Made by a program: the position numbers and the translations under genes. Positions 56,201-62,010 of a stretch of 64,000 nt of DNA are shown here, in pieces. The stretch comes from Helicoverpa zea (lineage: Eukaryota > Arthropoda > Insecta > Lepidoptera > Noctuidae). The stretch is taken from positions 1,798,001-1,862,000 of the forward strand of contig NC_061475.1 in assembly GCF_022581195.2 (NCBI RefSeq), given 5' to 3'. A model generated the notes under the pieces. It was not told where the DNA came from. It saw only the letters and a program-made list of their open reading frames with translations, and made no database searches. Positions within the stretch are counted from its first letter, which is position 1. Each line of letters begins with the position of its first letter.

Positions 56201-59003
56201 ATGGTCAGTCTTTCAAACGTTACCGCGATATACCGCGGCCCTGGTACATAAAAGGCGTACGACGGAACACGACGATTTTTAGTCAGTAAGAGTCTGACAC
56301 TCCCTCACCGCTGCTAACCCACAGCATTTGATGATTTTTGACGTCGTTAAAAAAGAGCGCCAACTGTCTGGGTTTTAATGAGGCCAACTATGGTGGACAA
56401 TGATGTTAAAAACAGTTTAAGATAATTTCTCTGTAGTCTGATAAGTAAATGATAAATAAAGAGGACTACTTCATAGGACAATAGGTACCAATGCTTACAA
56501 AAATGCTCACGAATACGTAATTATAAGTGTCAAAGAACACCACCAAATTAGTACACGCTTTAGAAACTTAGTTCAAAAGAGATAATGGATAGATAACTAG
56601 ACATTGTTACAGTTGGACCACAATATAATATTACAAAATAAACCTTGAGATCTAAAACATTGTTTCATGATTTCAGTTCTAAGATATCGATCAAACACTG
56701 CACACTGCAGACTGAACAGTCGGCTGGATCTTTTTCTTTTCTTTTAGAAAAACCGCGAATATAATCAGTTTTTAGTCGGCCTGATATCCAAATACCTGAT
56801 CGTTGTTATGTGCGTACTACCATTCATTTAGGGTGCGTCTATACGATGCATGTAGCTGGAGCAAGTTAATATGTGCAAGTGACAAGAGCACGGTTAATTT
56901 GCTTTGGTACATGCGCAAGTCGCTGGACCCGCACGTTTTTAAAATTCATGTAACCTGCGCATGTGCCTCAACATGCGCAGGCTACACGCACCGTGTATAT
57001 GCACCCTTAAATACTGATTTATGAGCTCAAATAAACTGTGGGCCGACTAAAAGTTTGCAGTGTGTGCTCTTAATGTGTAATGGCATTGATATGAATTTCA
57101 TCACAGCATTCACTCGCAACCTGCATCTTTCTAATATCGATTCTAAATAAATCGGTATCTTTGCGCAAAATCGGTTTGGAATTAATCGGATACATAGGCT
57201 TGGACTACTTACATAAAGTTTGCAAGACTTATAATATCTTACTAGCTTCCGCCCGCGGCATCGCCCGCGTCGAGTTCGGTTATATCGCGTTTCCAAGAGA
57301 ATTCTTCAAAAGTCCGGGATACAAACTATCCTGTTCTTTCCTAAGGTCAACTCTATCTCTGTACCTAATTATACTTCGGCCGTTCAGAGAATGCGTTCCT
57401 GACACCTATCAGTTAGTCACGACTAGTGATGGGCACAACATAACACTGAGTTCGTTACCGTTCCTTCAAAATGAACCGCCGCATTATTTTAAGATTATTT
57501 TCGTTTTAAATTGGCGGAATCATTTGTTTTATATTTTAGTTATTTAAGTGGAAACCAAAAAAAGGTAATATTCATATAATAAAATTGTTTTATTTATTCT
57601 TTGTTACAAGTACATTGAATTGAATGTGCGAACAGAATATTAATCAGACTCCGATTTGCTTGAGGAGGTGGTGTCTTCATCATCATCTTCGCCTACATGT
57701 ATAATTATATTATTATCAATAACAGAATCAATCCTGATATCTCGGTCTAACAAAAGCCGGGTAATCAAATAAAAACAGATCGAAAACACTTGAAAAACGT
57801 GGTCTATGCGCACGAAACGACAACGGACGACTGTTTTAGCGTCACAAAATGGCGGCCCATAACGCCATTTGGGGTTACCATTTTTAATCTAAGTATAAAA
57901 ATGCGGTTTGGTCATAGTTTTATTTTTATATTTCATAAAAGTTATAATTAAGTCTTATAGTCCATTATTTTCCAATTCTTAAAAAGAAAATCAAAACGTA
58001 TTATTTTATATTATAACTGTATAAGAACAGATTACGATACTTGCCTGTTATTTTTAGCACAGCACTACAAAATATAAACCGCTGACATAACCTTGTAATA
58101 GCGCAGTATAGATTTAGAAAAATATTGTTTACCAAGTTATTTGACACTCAGTTTGGCACAAAATTATAACATTCATTGATTATTGATATAATAATGTTGT
58201 TTTAATGCTCCTCAATTGTTAAAACGGTAAACAACCAGCAAAAATATTTTTATCGTAACTGCAACGCCATTGCAAAGTTACGTCGTCAGTTCAATCGCGA
58301 CGTGTCAGGAACGCATTCTCTGAATGGCCGAACTATAAAATAAGTTCAGTGGTTTAGACGTGAAAGCGTAACAAACAGACAGACAGAGTTACTTTCGCAT
58401 TTAAAATATGTATTAGTAGGGATTTCATAGGTATATTGGAATGCTGAGAAAATGTCAGCCGCTGAAGATGAATTAGATAGTAACCGACCTTCGAAATGTC
58501 CTGGTTGATTGTGATTTAACTGTGGATCGGTTCGAAGAAATGATTTGTTATTGCCTTGATATTTTTATCATTGTGCTGCTCTGCTGTGTAGATGGTTTGA
58601 TTAATTTTAATATTCTGGTAAACCGTTTGACTATCAAAAACAAGAAAGTCTGTACCATATGTGTCATCCACAGAGTGTGTGTCATCTTTTAGATAAAATG
58701 TCTTTCGCGCAAATCATTAGAATAAATTCTAGCAATAGCTTCTTTCTCGTCGAGTTTAGTTACATTTAGACATTTCTTAGCTTTAATACATGTTAAATCC
58801 AAGACAGCACGACATCATTCCAACATTCCTCACGATCCTTGTCTATGTCTCCCCAGGTCGGTGCCACATACGCTGGGCATACTTACTGGCAGTGATCGGC
58901 TGCCTCGACGGCATCGTGCTCTCAGCTCTCGCCTTCATCCTGGCGACGCGTCACGTGCGACTGCAGCCTGACAGCGGGTACCCGCCTCCTTCGCTTTATA
59001 AAG
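24561..59003 (+). CDS. LHFPL3: LHFPL-type tetraspan membrane protein (TMHS family), 3' end not found
   Basis: Three exons join in phase: 24561-24963, 56078-56176 and 58857-59003, giving 216 codons plus one base. Exon 3 ends in a good GTAAGG donor, so a terminal exon follows that was not identified and may be outside the window. Four membrane spans are visible (about 24-46, 92-117, 119-150, and the stretch after I-R-W-A-Y-L-L). The first loop carries the claudin-like W49 ... G-L-W ... C67 ... C76. The motif C-x-I-R-W-A-Y before the fourth span is typical of LHFPL proteins. Vertebrate relatives act as auxiliary subunits: LHFPL5 in hair-cell mechanotransduction and LHFPL4 at GABA-A synapses. Insect roles are less clear. 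Intron 1 is about 31 kb and hosts three tektin genes. The number 3 in the symbol is a best guess; the family is firm. Confidence 0.88.
24964..29201. other. First part of LHFPL intron 1, no gene recognised
   Basis: AT-rich DNA with scattered repeat relics: about 27930-28080 contains 'CTAGCATCCGCCCGTGG', followed by a short CCTAA-type run (28057-28081). The MITE at 28441 is listed separately. Frames such as 27082-27273 show no recognisable motif. Confidence 0.5.
28441..28579. mobile_element. 139-bp MITE, mariner-like ends
   Basis: Inverted ends begin TATAGTTACCGGCATGGATA and finish with its near complement (25 bp). The element starts and ends with TATAG/CTATA, consistent with TA target use. 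Non-coding. The interior 'GGAAGAGTGGGGATCGCTTT' is a familiar moth MITE sequence. Confidence 0.85.
29202..30785 (+). CDS. Tektin family protein, intronless (copy A)
   Basis: One uninterrupted frame of 527 codons. The ATG at 29202 is chosen because the residues after it (L-T-T-F-P-E-K-D) match the start of copy B; upstream in-frame codons lack an ATG. A proline/glutamate-rich head of about 90 residues is followed by long alpha-helical coiled coil typical of tektins, including W-R-K-H-N-D, P-D-L-V-A-D and the C-terminal S-E-L-A-G-F. Tektins form filaments inside the A-tubule of ciliary and flagellar doublets; in insects they are mainly sperm-tail proteins. The signature nonapeptide (usually RPNVELCRD) reads RPHGENVRD at about 444-452, with its cysteine lost. 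Length is somewhat above the usual 400-450 because of the added head. It resembles the tektin-4 group most (D-W-C-D-K-T-M-A-Y-N region), but the subfamily is not certain. Confidence 0.93.
   Translation: METTLTTFPEKDMCPVITEELGAFIRATRDAKKVAPKTEEPKPEEPKPTKEEQISQEDAQAKAEKKHAMEARYRELPQPPPSRPQDEGPSRKELLGQELSALKPGPDGKVDWTPLAELSGTRPSVNKYSISRYSLEEWRKHNDKVLSKETINESNIIDYNAKTSMMQAFGTIDKQQLENNNRLKQKAKDIYRWKVEVERACKMISDEVELLEIERQRLKGASRVLMLPESISRQCLEMRSYRSEPDLVADLADEQLVKEMKLVTEVRETLQTTLDKIEEQMKVNKAAKHRIEFDWCDKTMAYNADTINLSLNAKSNTLLFRPGATRFGDFTAPLEYWEFFCRETIENIETVRQKSVDLRSSLNAILINNGRKLRMQADKTDVALAETVALTTELCTKLKENLIATLQKIADMELLIQELQDAVKKTDAAMKLAQTRLDNRNNWRPHGENVRDQAHLGLIEEVKKIHETVTSLLGQIRNAERVRQDLIAKRKELEKDIASKNETLIIDRERCGKVRSHYPSASELAGF
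30786..31861. other. Spacer between tektin copies A and B
   Basis: It holds an AATAAA at about 30992 that may end copy A, and a LINE-3'-like repeat at about 31325-31440 ('GGTGAGGGAGTGTCAGACTC', 'CCTTCGTAGGCCTTTTATG'). The promoter of copy B should lie at the right end; no TATA box was recognised. Confidence 0.5.
31862..33394 (+). CDS. Tektin family protein, intronless (copy B)
   Basis: A single frame of 510 codons from ATG 31862. It is clearly a close paralogue of copy A: same head-to-coil layout, same Y-N-A-K-T-S-(I/M)-M-Q-A-F-G-T-I-D-K-Q-Q-L core and same ending S-E-L-A-G-F. The alanine/proline-rich head differs in sequence and is shorter. The signature nonapeptide is RPHGESVRD at about 427-435, again without the usual cysteine. 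The role expected from the family is luminal filament of axonemal doublet microtubules. It lies 1.08 kb downstream of copy A on the same strand, in the LHFPL intron. No introns and a compact spacing suggest tandem duplication of an already intronless gene. Confidence 0.93.
   Translation: MLAPLTTFPEEDRCPTKQEIKAFAKALVTPEKALEKIREAKEQEQAARAFKPPVAAPQPAPAEAEPEVRPGIPSGADDLPHLPELRPGSDGKVDWTPLGALTGTRPSVNKYSLSRYSLSEWRKHNDDVLNPDVINESNIVDYNAKTSIMQAFGTIDKQQLENNKRLKQKARDIFRWKIEVERACKAITEEVELLEIDRQRLKGASRVLMLPESISRECLDLRSNRFEPDLVADIAEQELIKEMNLVSEVRATIKNTLATIEEQMAINKAAKHRIEYDWCDKTMAYNTEAINLSLSTKSNTLMFRPGSTRFGDFSAPLEYWEYFCRENVQNCESARQKSADLRGSLNAILINNGRKLRTQADRTDMALAETVAITSELCTRLEENLRTTLQRTADMEALIADLQDSIKKMDAAMKLAQTRLDNRNNWRPHGESVRDQPHLGLIEEVKKIHETVTSLLGQLRNAERLRTDLMQKRVELEKAIAAKRKTLNIDRDRCGMVRSHYPSASELAGF
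33395..34593. other. Spacer between tektin copies B and C
   Basis: AT-rich. The 99-codon frame at 33710-34009 has no recognisable motif. No repeat was recognised with confidence. Confidence 0.45.
34594..36132 (+). CDS. Tektin family protein, intronless (copy C, more diverged)
   Basis: A single frame of 512 codons from ATG 34594. The first 110 or so residues are rich in proline (P-P-E-K-K-I-Y-P-P-N-A-P-P). The rest is the tektin coiled coil: H-Y-S-T-G-E-W-R-R-H-N, then E-S-D-W-S-D-K-M, then the signature R-P-N-V-E-N-C-R-D at about 429-437, which keeps the cysteine and differs from the canonical form at one place. Copy C is therefore closer to ordinary tektins than A and B. The D-W-S-D-K-M box suggests the tektin-4 group. 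An AATAAA at 36156-36161, only 24 nt past the stop, suggests a very short 3' UTR. Expected role: doublet microtubule filament of sperm tail or cilia. Confidence 0.94.
   Translation: MANPVPSPEDMLTCPFICPQTETGTDNKQVYLQAGHRRKGENPYASPYVPGLIKPPEKKIYPPNAPPQYLPQPTDSTSGDFLGMGPIGPWAPGHVNWTPQAGMTGVRPVVDKYSITHYSTGEWRRHNLYMLTPKATDKAKALDASIKNDLKNAFDSLDKKQSDTTDTLKSRVKDMAYWKKQVEKALNAMKHEIKTLDADRAKLKSACRILMLPEAISRECLELRTHRYEPDLVRDDAEQELIKEVAIVGEIRRVFQETLAKVETQMAYNRAAKASIESDWSDKMTSLKVDSKNLHMTPESNLILHHPGSARWTENATTLEFWEHFCKESIRNCDEVRQKSADLRADLMTAIIKGSQDMKIQADRTNYALGETVAATEQLCAKLEETLKDNLQTIADVEKLIDHLNDSLREVNERDKLSGTRLQNRNYNRPNVENCRDKAQYALMGEAKFVKETVDSLNGKLREAEAVRAELMKYRGQLEREIACKRKSLNIDQDRLARVRAHLPSPEEFANA
36156..36161 (+). 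terminator. Polyadenylation signal of tektin copy C
   Basis: AATAAA lies 24 nt after the TGA of copy C, in an AT-rich context. Cleavage site not known. Confidence 0.6.
36690..36890 (+). repeat. Interspersed repeat fragment
   Basis: 'ATGGCTAGACCGATTTGGTT' followed by 'GGATTAACACATAGACTACT' and 'GAGCACACACTAGCTGCCGC' is typical of moth non-autonomous repeats that end near a (TA)n run (36778-36789). Confidence 0.5.
37253..37524. mobile_element. GC-rich foldback MITE, 272 bp, TTA target duplication
   Basis: The ends begin AGGGGTCTACACACCAAAGC and finish with its near complement; inverted repeats reach about 70 bp inward. TTA flanks both sides (37250-37252, 37525-37527). The interior is dominated by 'CCGGCGG'. 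The same design occurs at 15624, 51035 and 56831, with unrelated inner sequence. Confidence 0.88.
37530..38975. other. Intron stretch with LINE and repeat relics
   Basis: About 38070-38160 ('CACTGTTGGATAAAGGCCTA', 'GGGCATGCGCGTTGGTGAG') resembles an antisense LINE 3' region. About 38690-38830 holds 'GAGCTGAAGAGTTTGTTTGA', an inverted moth repeat. No gene was recognised. Confidence 0.5.
38976..41322. mobile_element. 2.35-kb foldback element with subterminal repeats
   Basis: The left arm (38976 to about 39870) and right arm (about 40370 to 41322) are complementary almost throughout. The ends are TGTACAGTCAGCACCAAAAG and its complement. Near each end stand several loose copies of a unit of about 25 nt, like AAAGTCGCTGAACACCAGTA (38991-39230 and mirrored). 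The right arm carries about 65 nt extra (about 40491-40555). The loop of about 500 nt has no gene. The subterminal units could be transposase-binding sites of an absent autonomous partner (inference). Confidence 0.92.
41640..41890 (-). repeat. Moth repeat interrupted by a tiny LINE insertion
   Basis: The host repeat is recognised by 'CTGTGGAAACTACTCTGCGC', 'GATAAAAGCTTAGCCTTCC' and 'GAGCTATCTAATTCTGTAGG'. It is split at 41722-41786. Confidence 0.65.
41722..41786 (-). mobile_element. 65-bp LINE tail with perfect 19-bp target-site duplication
   Basis: TTAGCCTTCCTCGATAAAT occurs exactly at 41703-41721 and 41787-41805. Between them lies only the very 3' end of a LINE, antisense: a (CAT)n run, then 'CCTGCCCTTATCCCAATTTA' and 'GGGGTCGGCGCAGCATG'. 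The same 3' end heads the insertion at 17188. Confidence 0.93.
42600..42880 (+). repeat. LINE-associated moth repeat, about 280 bp
   Basis: 'GGCCGATCTTCGGCCAATCC', 'GTGCACAAGCATTTACGCAG' and 'TCGACACGACCGGATAGAGG' are words of a widespread lepidopteran repeat. A frame through it at 42707-42889 is not a gene. Confidence 0.55.
43672..43720 (+). promoter_or_regulatory. Possible TATA-type core promoter
   Basis: TATAAATAG at 43672-43680 sits in a suitable position above a transcript start near 43702. A small frame from ATG 43768 (39 codons) follows but has no recognised motif. No gene could be assigned. Confidence 0.25.
44586..44690 (-). repeat. Antisense LINE 3' relic
   Basis: 'TCATCATCATGATTATCAGC' and 'AGGACCGATCATCCCGGTCT' followed by 'GCCTGCATCCA' look like the antisense end of the same (GAT)n-tailed LINE seen at 5296. 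Confidence 0.45.
44814..45118. mobile_element. 305-bp foldback MITE
   Basis: Long inverted repeats begin AAAGGTCGGCTATCAATGCC and end with its complement; the arms pair for about 125 bp. The centre contains a direct repeat of about 40 bp ('GAACGTCTACTATTTAATTT' onward). Non-coding. Confidence 0.92.
45490..47276 (+). mobile_element. 5'-truncated R1/Jockey-type non-LTR retrotransposon with 49-nt poly(A)
   Basis: The main open frame (about 45554-46969, stop TAG) covers the second half of a reverse transcriptase: P-Q-G-S-V-L-G-P and the catalytic Y-A-D-D. It is followed by the thumb and a C-terminal zinc-knuckle-like stretch (C-H-Q-C ... H-T-I-E-L-C-P-A-W). The endonuclease, ORF1 and the first RT blocks are missing. 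A TGA at 45551-45553 and a small deletion break the frame just upstream ('I-T-L-D-I' then stop). A 3' UTR of about 250 nt ends in A49 (47228-47276). No target duplication was found. Not mobile by itself; the clean long poly(A) suggests a fairly recent insertion. Confidence 0.88.
47277..49425. other. Intron stretch, no gene recognised
   Basis: It contains a hairpin at about 49071-49109 (AGCCACAAAAAAAGTGC arm) and the possible core promoter at 48797. Nothing else was recognised. Confidence 0.45.
48797..48832 (+). promoter_or_regulatory. Possible TATA plus initiator core promoter
   Basis: TATATAAA (48797-48804) is followed about 30 nt later by CACAGTC (48826-48832), a fair arthropod initiator. 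No coding exon was found close downstream; the signal-like exon at 49486 is 650 nt away. Confidence 0.3.
49486..49531 (+). CDS. Possible signal-peptide first exon
   Basis: ATG 49486 opens 15 codons (MLFVKIVLSVGMVFC) plus one base, followed by the splice donor GTATGT in phase 1. A hydrophobic start with a phase-1 donor is typical of first exons of secreted insect proteins. The 60 nt before it, from 'ATTCGATCTGC' (49427), look like a leader and are duplicated at 49848. The downstream exons were not found, and the exon may itself be a relic. Function unknown. Confidence 0.35.
49605..49748 (-). mobile_element. 144-bp MITE, second copy of the 11168 family
   Basis: The ends are GGCCTTACTACAAAAACTTT and a decayed complement. 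It has the same length as the copy at 11168 and opposite orientation, with many substitutions. Confidence 0.85.
49848..49910 (+). pseudogene. Duplicated leader of the 49486 exon, 5' part
   Basis: 'ATTCGATCTGCCTACTTGCC' up to 'GGGAAATATG' repeats 49427-49488 with few changes and breaks off right at the start codon. The rest of the copy resumes at 55702 after about 5.8 kb of repeats. Confidence 0.75.
49911..50112 (+). repeat. Moth interspersed repeat ending TTATAATATTAGTAT
   Basis: It begins 'TACTAGCTTCTGCCAGCGG', contains 'GGGATAAAAAGTAGCCTATA' and ends 'TCAGCTTTATAATATTAG'. A standard lepidopteran non-autonomous repeat, near full length. Confidence 0.75.
50113..50571 (+). repeat. Tandem pair of a repeat of about 220 bp
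   Basis: Two adjacent copies start 'TAGCTGTTGCCCGCAACTTC' (about 50114 and 50336) and end 'GCCAATTTGGAAAATTATTA'. They are almost identical, except for one substitution near the start and an extra 'GAATATCTCTGGATCTAG' in copy 2. Confidence 0.9.
50628..50701 (+). mobile_element. 74-bp LINE tail, absent from copy B
   Basis: The insert encodes the final LINE residues (E-A-Y-V-Q-Q-W-T) and ends in (GAT)n. ATATGCTTTGA is duplicated at 50617-50627 and 50702-50712. Copy B has the uninterrupted site ('CTACATGCTTTGAGTCTG'), so the insertion followed the duplication. Confidence 0.92.
51035..51372. mobile_element. GC-rich foldback MITE, 338 bp, TAA target duplication
   Basis: The ends begin GGCTGACCCCACATTAGGCG and end with its near complement. 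TAA flanks both sides (51032-51034, 51373-51375). The inverted repeats are about 100 bp. In copy B the left arm is deleted (about 53612-53790). Confidence 0.88.
53301..55699 (+). repeat. Copy B of the large tandem duplication (2.4 kb)
   Basis: It matches copy A closely throughout. Differences: no LINE insertion, a deletion of roughly 165 bp that removes the left MITE arm, a deletion of about 50 bp after 'CTCGCTCCTTTGA' (about 55197), and a longer (ACAAACAG)n run (55530-55580). The 187-codon frame at 53636-54199 crosses the MITE and has no recognised motif. Confidence 0.92.
55702..55800 (+). pseudogene. Duplicated signal-like exon, 3' part
   Basis: 'ATGTGGTTTATGAAGATG' and 'GATGATGTGATACTTCGGAT' repeat 49486-49570. 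The splice donor GT is changed to GC-like sequence. It continues the leader copy that stops at 49910, so the copy was split by the repeats in between. Confidence 0.7.
56230..56345 (-). repeat. LINE-3'-like repeat, inverted relative of the one at 31325
   Basis: 'CCGCGGCCCTGGTACATAAA' and 'GTCTGACACTCCCTCACCGC' are the complement of the block at about 31325-31440. It lies just after LHFPL exon 2. A decayed third relative is at about 59229-59345. Confidence 0.6.
56831..57006. mobile_element. Foldback MITE, 176 bp, TTA target duplication
   Basis: The ends are GGGTGCGTCTATACG and the imperfect complement ending CACCC. TTA flanks at 56828-56830 and 57007-57009. The interior repeats 'CATGCGCA'. It is the same class as 15624 and 37253 by flank and design. 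Confidence 0.82.
57240..58420 (+). repeat. Moth repeat split by a hAT-like element
   Basis: The left half starts 'ACTAGCTTCCGCCCGCGGC' (57240-57370). The right half, 'GTTCAGTGGTTTAGACGTGA' through 'GTTACTTTCGCATTTA' (58338-58420), is the ordinary continuation of this repeat. The hAT-like element at 57371 sits between. Confidence 0.7.
57371..58337 (-). mobile_element. 967-bp hAT-like relative of the 18581 MITE
   Basis: The right 166 nt (58172-58337) match the MITE at 18581-18811 almost exactly, and the left end is a diverged copy of its terminus (CTTCGGCCGTTCAGAGAATG). The middle, about 760 bp, is absent from the MITE. On the minus strand it has a possible last exon: an acceptor TAG before a short acidic stretch (E-D-D-D-E-D-T-T-S-S-S) and a stop near 57640. 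This may be the 3' end of a transposase gene (inference). Confidence 0.75.
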
Positions 59004-60660
59004 GTAAGGATATAGAAAACTGGGTTTGTGAACTGGTGTGGGTTTTCCGACAACTAGTCTTACCAAGGGGTATAGGGTTGTCCAGGTTACTGGTTCTCAG
59101 CTGCATTTGTTTGGCCTGGAAACCAACAACATACCTATATAGTTGGGAAAAGGCTAGGCAGATGATGATGTTGAGAAAAGACACAGCAACAAACTTTGCT
59201 GGTTAAAGCCGACGCCTGTCATAGCTGTGGCCGTGGGCTAGGTCAAATTAGTTTCCCGACCCTGGTAATGTATACAAAAGCCTCTAGAAAAAGCAAACGT
59301 AGGTTTTGGTCTATAAAAGACTAACACTTCCTCCCTCTATACGTGACGCCTGTTTCGACCGTAACCAAAACCAGAATCGGTGTGCTTTTGTTTGTAAAGC
59401 GTGTAGTTGTTTCTAAAAAGACGTAGGCAGTTGAGATACAACACCAAACCCGTCTTCCCTGTAAGGACAACATCTTCCAAGCTAACCCAACAACATAAAC
59501 AAAGAAAAGCCTCCACACAGTACATAAACAAGAGCAGAACAATTAGAATTGCGCAAGCGACGCCATAATGCGTTTCCAGCCTGATTGCCGCGCACACAGC
59601 GACACGGTGTCAGCACTGTGTTTGTGTGTTACTGTGTTAGTAAAGAAGGATCACGGAGGAAGGAAAGGTAGCGGAGATGCCATAACGGAGAGAGTAGCGC
59701 GCCAAAATTCGGATGTGCGGAGACGTTACTATCTTTGCCCGTATACCTACGTTTTCTTTGGACACGACTTTTTTCTGTAATACCAATACCAATTCGTTGA
59801 AAGATATCTTAAATAACCTGAACGCGTCGTCAGATCACTCGTAACTGATCGTTTTTATCGTGTCCGCGGTATGTATTTGACCTAGAAGAAGGCGCCTGAC
59901 CTACCTGCATTATGGCTTCTCTGCTCATCTCTTCTTCCTCCGTGGGAAGGATACACAGATACTAGATCTGTGTTTGTAAGGGTGGTTTGATGGAATACGC
60001 AGTGTGAGTTGTAATTAGTGACTAGATCTTGCAACCCTTCGGCTGAATTTGAATTGTAACTTAAGCTGCACTGATTCGAATTCTTAATTGAAAGCTAGCG
60101 TTTGCTCTATGGCTTTCGCGTTGTTCATATTGTATGTGGTTAGAACTTTCATAATAAAGTAGTAAAATTGACAATTCCTATTCTATCCTATTGACAATTC
60201 CCTCATCATTATCTACAACATCTGTGTCTATAGCGCAAAGGACATTGTTCAATTTTGGCCTAAGAACCGATGTGAATATAAATTATACTATAATTTTTAT
60301 TTATTTTTATATTGTTTGAAACATATTTTAGTATTCCACGGACACTTCAAATAAAAAAATTCCAAATAAAAAGTAGGGTCACAATTATTGATGCCTTATA
60401 AAATGTTTCCGTCGGCCAGTGCTGCCAGTTTCGGAAGTTTTCGGGATTTCGGTAAATACGGATCGAATTGAGAACCTCCTTTCCGAAGTCGGTTATTAAA
60501 ATTAGTTGCTAACACTTTATTCATTTAAATACCTAAACTGACTAGCTAGAAAAAAACTAGTATTTGTATAATGTTTTAAGATGGTTTTGAGCGAAATCGC
60601 GAATTTCTAGCTTGGCACTCGAGTAGGATTATAGTTTTCGTAATTGGCAACACTGGTGTA
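59004..60660. other. LHFPL intron 3 or 3' region, no gene recognised
   Basis: It contains a LINE-type relic at about 59050-59166 ('AACATACCTATATAGTTGGG', 'AAAGGCTAGGCAGATGATGA'). The open frames on the minus strand at 59321-59597 are not convincing. The terminal LHFPL exon was sought here and not found. Confidence 0.45.
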
Positions 60661-60680
60661 CTTCAGTCAGTTTGCTAGAA
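60661..60680 (+). promoter_or_regulatory. Initiator-like element of the Cys-rich gene
   Basis: CTTCAGTCAGTTTG contains two overlapping TCAGT-type initiators about 220 nt before the coding ATG at 60891. There is no TATA box. Confidence 0.3.
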
Positions 60681-60890
60681 GTCAGTTTGATAGCTTTGCG
60701 ACTATCGTTTCTTTTGTGATTTTCTATGCGTTTCATGGTTTTATTCTAACAACTTTGGCTTGATTACGGACTCCGATTAGATTGCGTACTTGGTAGACTC
60801 GGCTTTGTGTGAAGAACTGGATTTTACTAGCATTTTCGGATATTGCTCTGTCTGTGATCGAATTTAGTTATATTATAATTACAACAATGG

Positions 60891-61299
60891 ATGCAGAATA
60901 TAGTATATTGTATAAATTGTGGATCTGCTGGAGGTTCTTTGGTATTAGAAAACGAAGATATACTTCGTTGCATACAACAATGGACCGTTCCCCGTATGGT
61001 AAGTGGTCTACGAAAGTGTTTTTCTAATTTTGATAAGAATGTTACTACCTACTTATGTTTTCATAAGCACACAATTTCTCGGTTTTCAAATCAATTGCCA
61101 CAATTGCAAGTTACTTGATATTTACTAATGTTTTTTGTATTTATTATTACAGGTTGAAGCTCATGACCTTATATGTACGACGTGTTGGTCTCAAGCAGTC
61201 GAGCATAATAAGATGCAATGCACTGTTGGACGCAATTGTGTACTTTGTAAGAAGCTCCTACCATCAGGCATACTGTTGCAATTGTATCTTTGGGCGTAG
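60891..61299 (+). CDS. Small cysteine-rich protein, ZAD-like zinc-binding pattern
   Basis: Two exons, 60891-60998 and 61153-61299, join in phase 0 with a GTAAGT donor and an ATTACAG acceptor, and give 84 residues. Cysteines fall as C7-x2-C10, C44-x2-C47-W and C65-x2-C68, with I-x-x-W-T-V-P-R in between. The spacing of the first two pairs recalls the ZAD dimerisation domain of insect zinc-finger proteins, and a second knuckle seems to begin before the frame stops at TAG. An in-frame TAA lies at 60876, so ATG 60891 is the first in-frame start; an overlapping out-of-frame ATG at 60887 stands in a good context and could reduce its use. It may be a whole small protein or a truncated member of a repeated Cys-domain family. 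Function unknown. Confidence 0.6.
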
Positions 61300-61539
61300 A
61301 ACAGTGGGCTGTTGTGCCCACATAATGACTATTATCTGGTATTTAAGCTGGGCGAGATACCAAAACTCAATTGAACCCCCTGCTCAGTTCTTAGATAATA
61401 TATTATTGAGAAATATTGATGATTAAAAACCTTTAATTGAATATAAATATTGTTTTTATTGCACATCCTCGAAAACCTCTTTCATTGTTATTGGTAAACC
61501 TTACTTTAACTGTTAAATTATTTTGTGTGGTAATGACAT

Positions 61540-61602
61540 TTTTAGTATGGTCTGTACCTTCTTGGTAATAGACCGCGGGTTCGATTCCCGCCTTATGGCA
61601 TG
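61540..61602 (+). repeat. tRNA-derived SINE or tRNA relic with B box
   Basis: GGTTCGATTCC (61578-61588) is a perfect Pol III B box inside GCGGGTTCGATTCCCGC, a T-arm. No A box or full cloverleaf can be built, so it is not a tRNA gene. Confidence 0.5.
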
Positions 61603-61833
61603 TAGATAGCTAGGTAACTTACTAATATAAAAGTAGTATCAATCATTTAAATAAATAATTCTCTATCGTAATAATATCGATATTTTATGAATTGTGGTGA
61701 ATGGAACTCTTCCATTTTGGATACGTTTTATCACAAATCCAAAGTGGATTCACTATATATTAAGAAACGTAACGTTGAAAGCAAAAGCGTTTAGGTAGTT
61801 GTTTTTCATAAAAATTCTAAGCATTTATGAAAA

Positions 61834-62010
61834 CTAGTCACACGCCCCGTCTTCGCACGGTGGCAATATAAAACATTGGTGTTAACCTTCCTCTTGACCT
61901 ACTCTATATATTAAAAAAAAAATAAAAAAAAATCGCACCCAAATCCATTGCGTAGTTTTAAAGATCTAAAGCATTCATAGGGACAGACAGAAAATGCAAC
62001 TTTATAAAAT
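61834..62010 (+). repeat. Widespread moth repeat fragment
   Basis: 'CTAGTCACACGCCCCGTCTT', 'CATTGCGTAGTTTTAAAGAT' and 'CATAGGGACAGACAGAAAAT' are typical of a common lepidopteran non-autonomous repeat. Confidence 0.6.

Noticed and set aside
59321..59597. Hydrophobic frames on the minus strand
   Set aside because: No start context, splice sites or family motif; the region is repeat-derived in part.
61540..61602. Candidate tRNA gene
   Set aside because: A T-arm and B box are present, but there is no A box, acceptor stem or anticodon arm.
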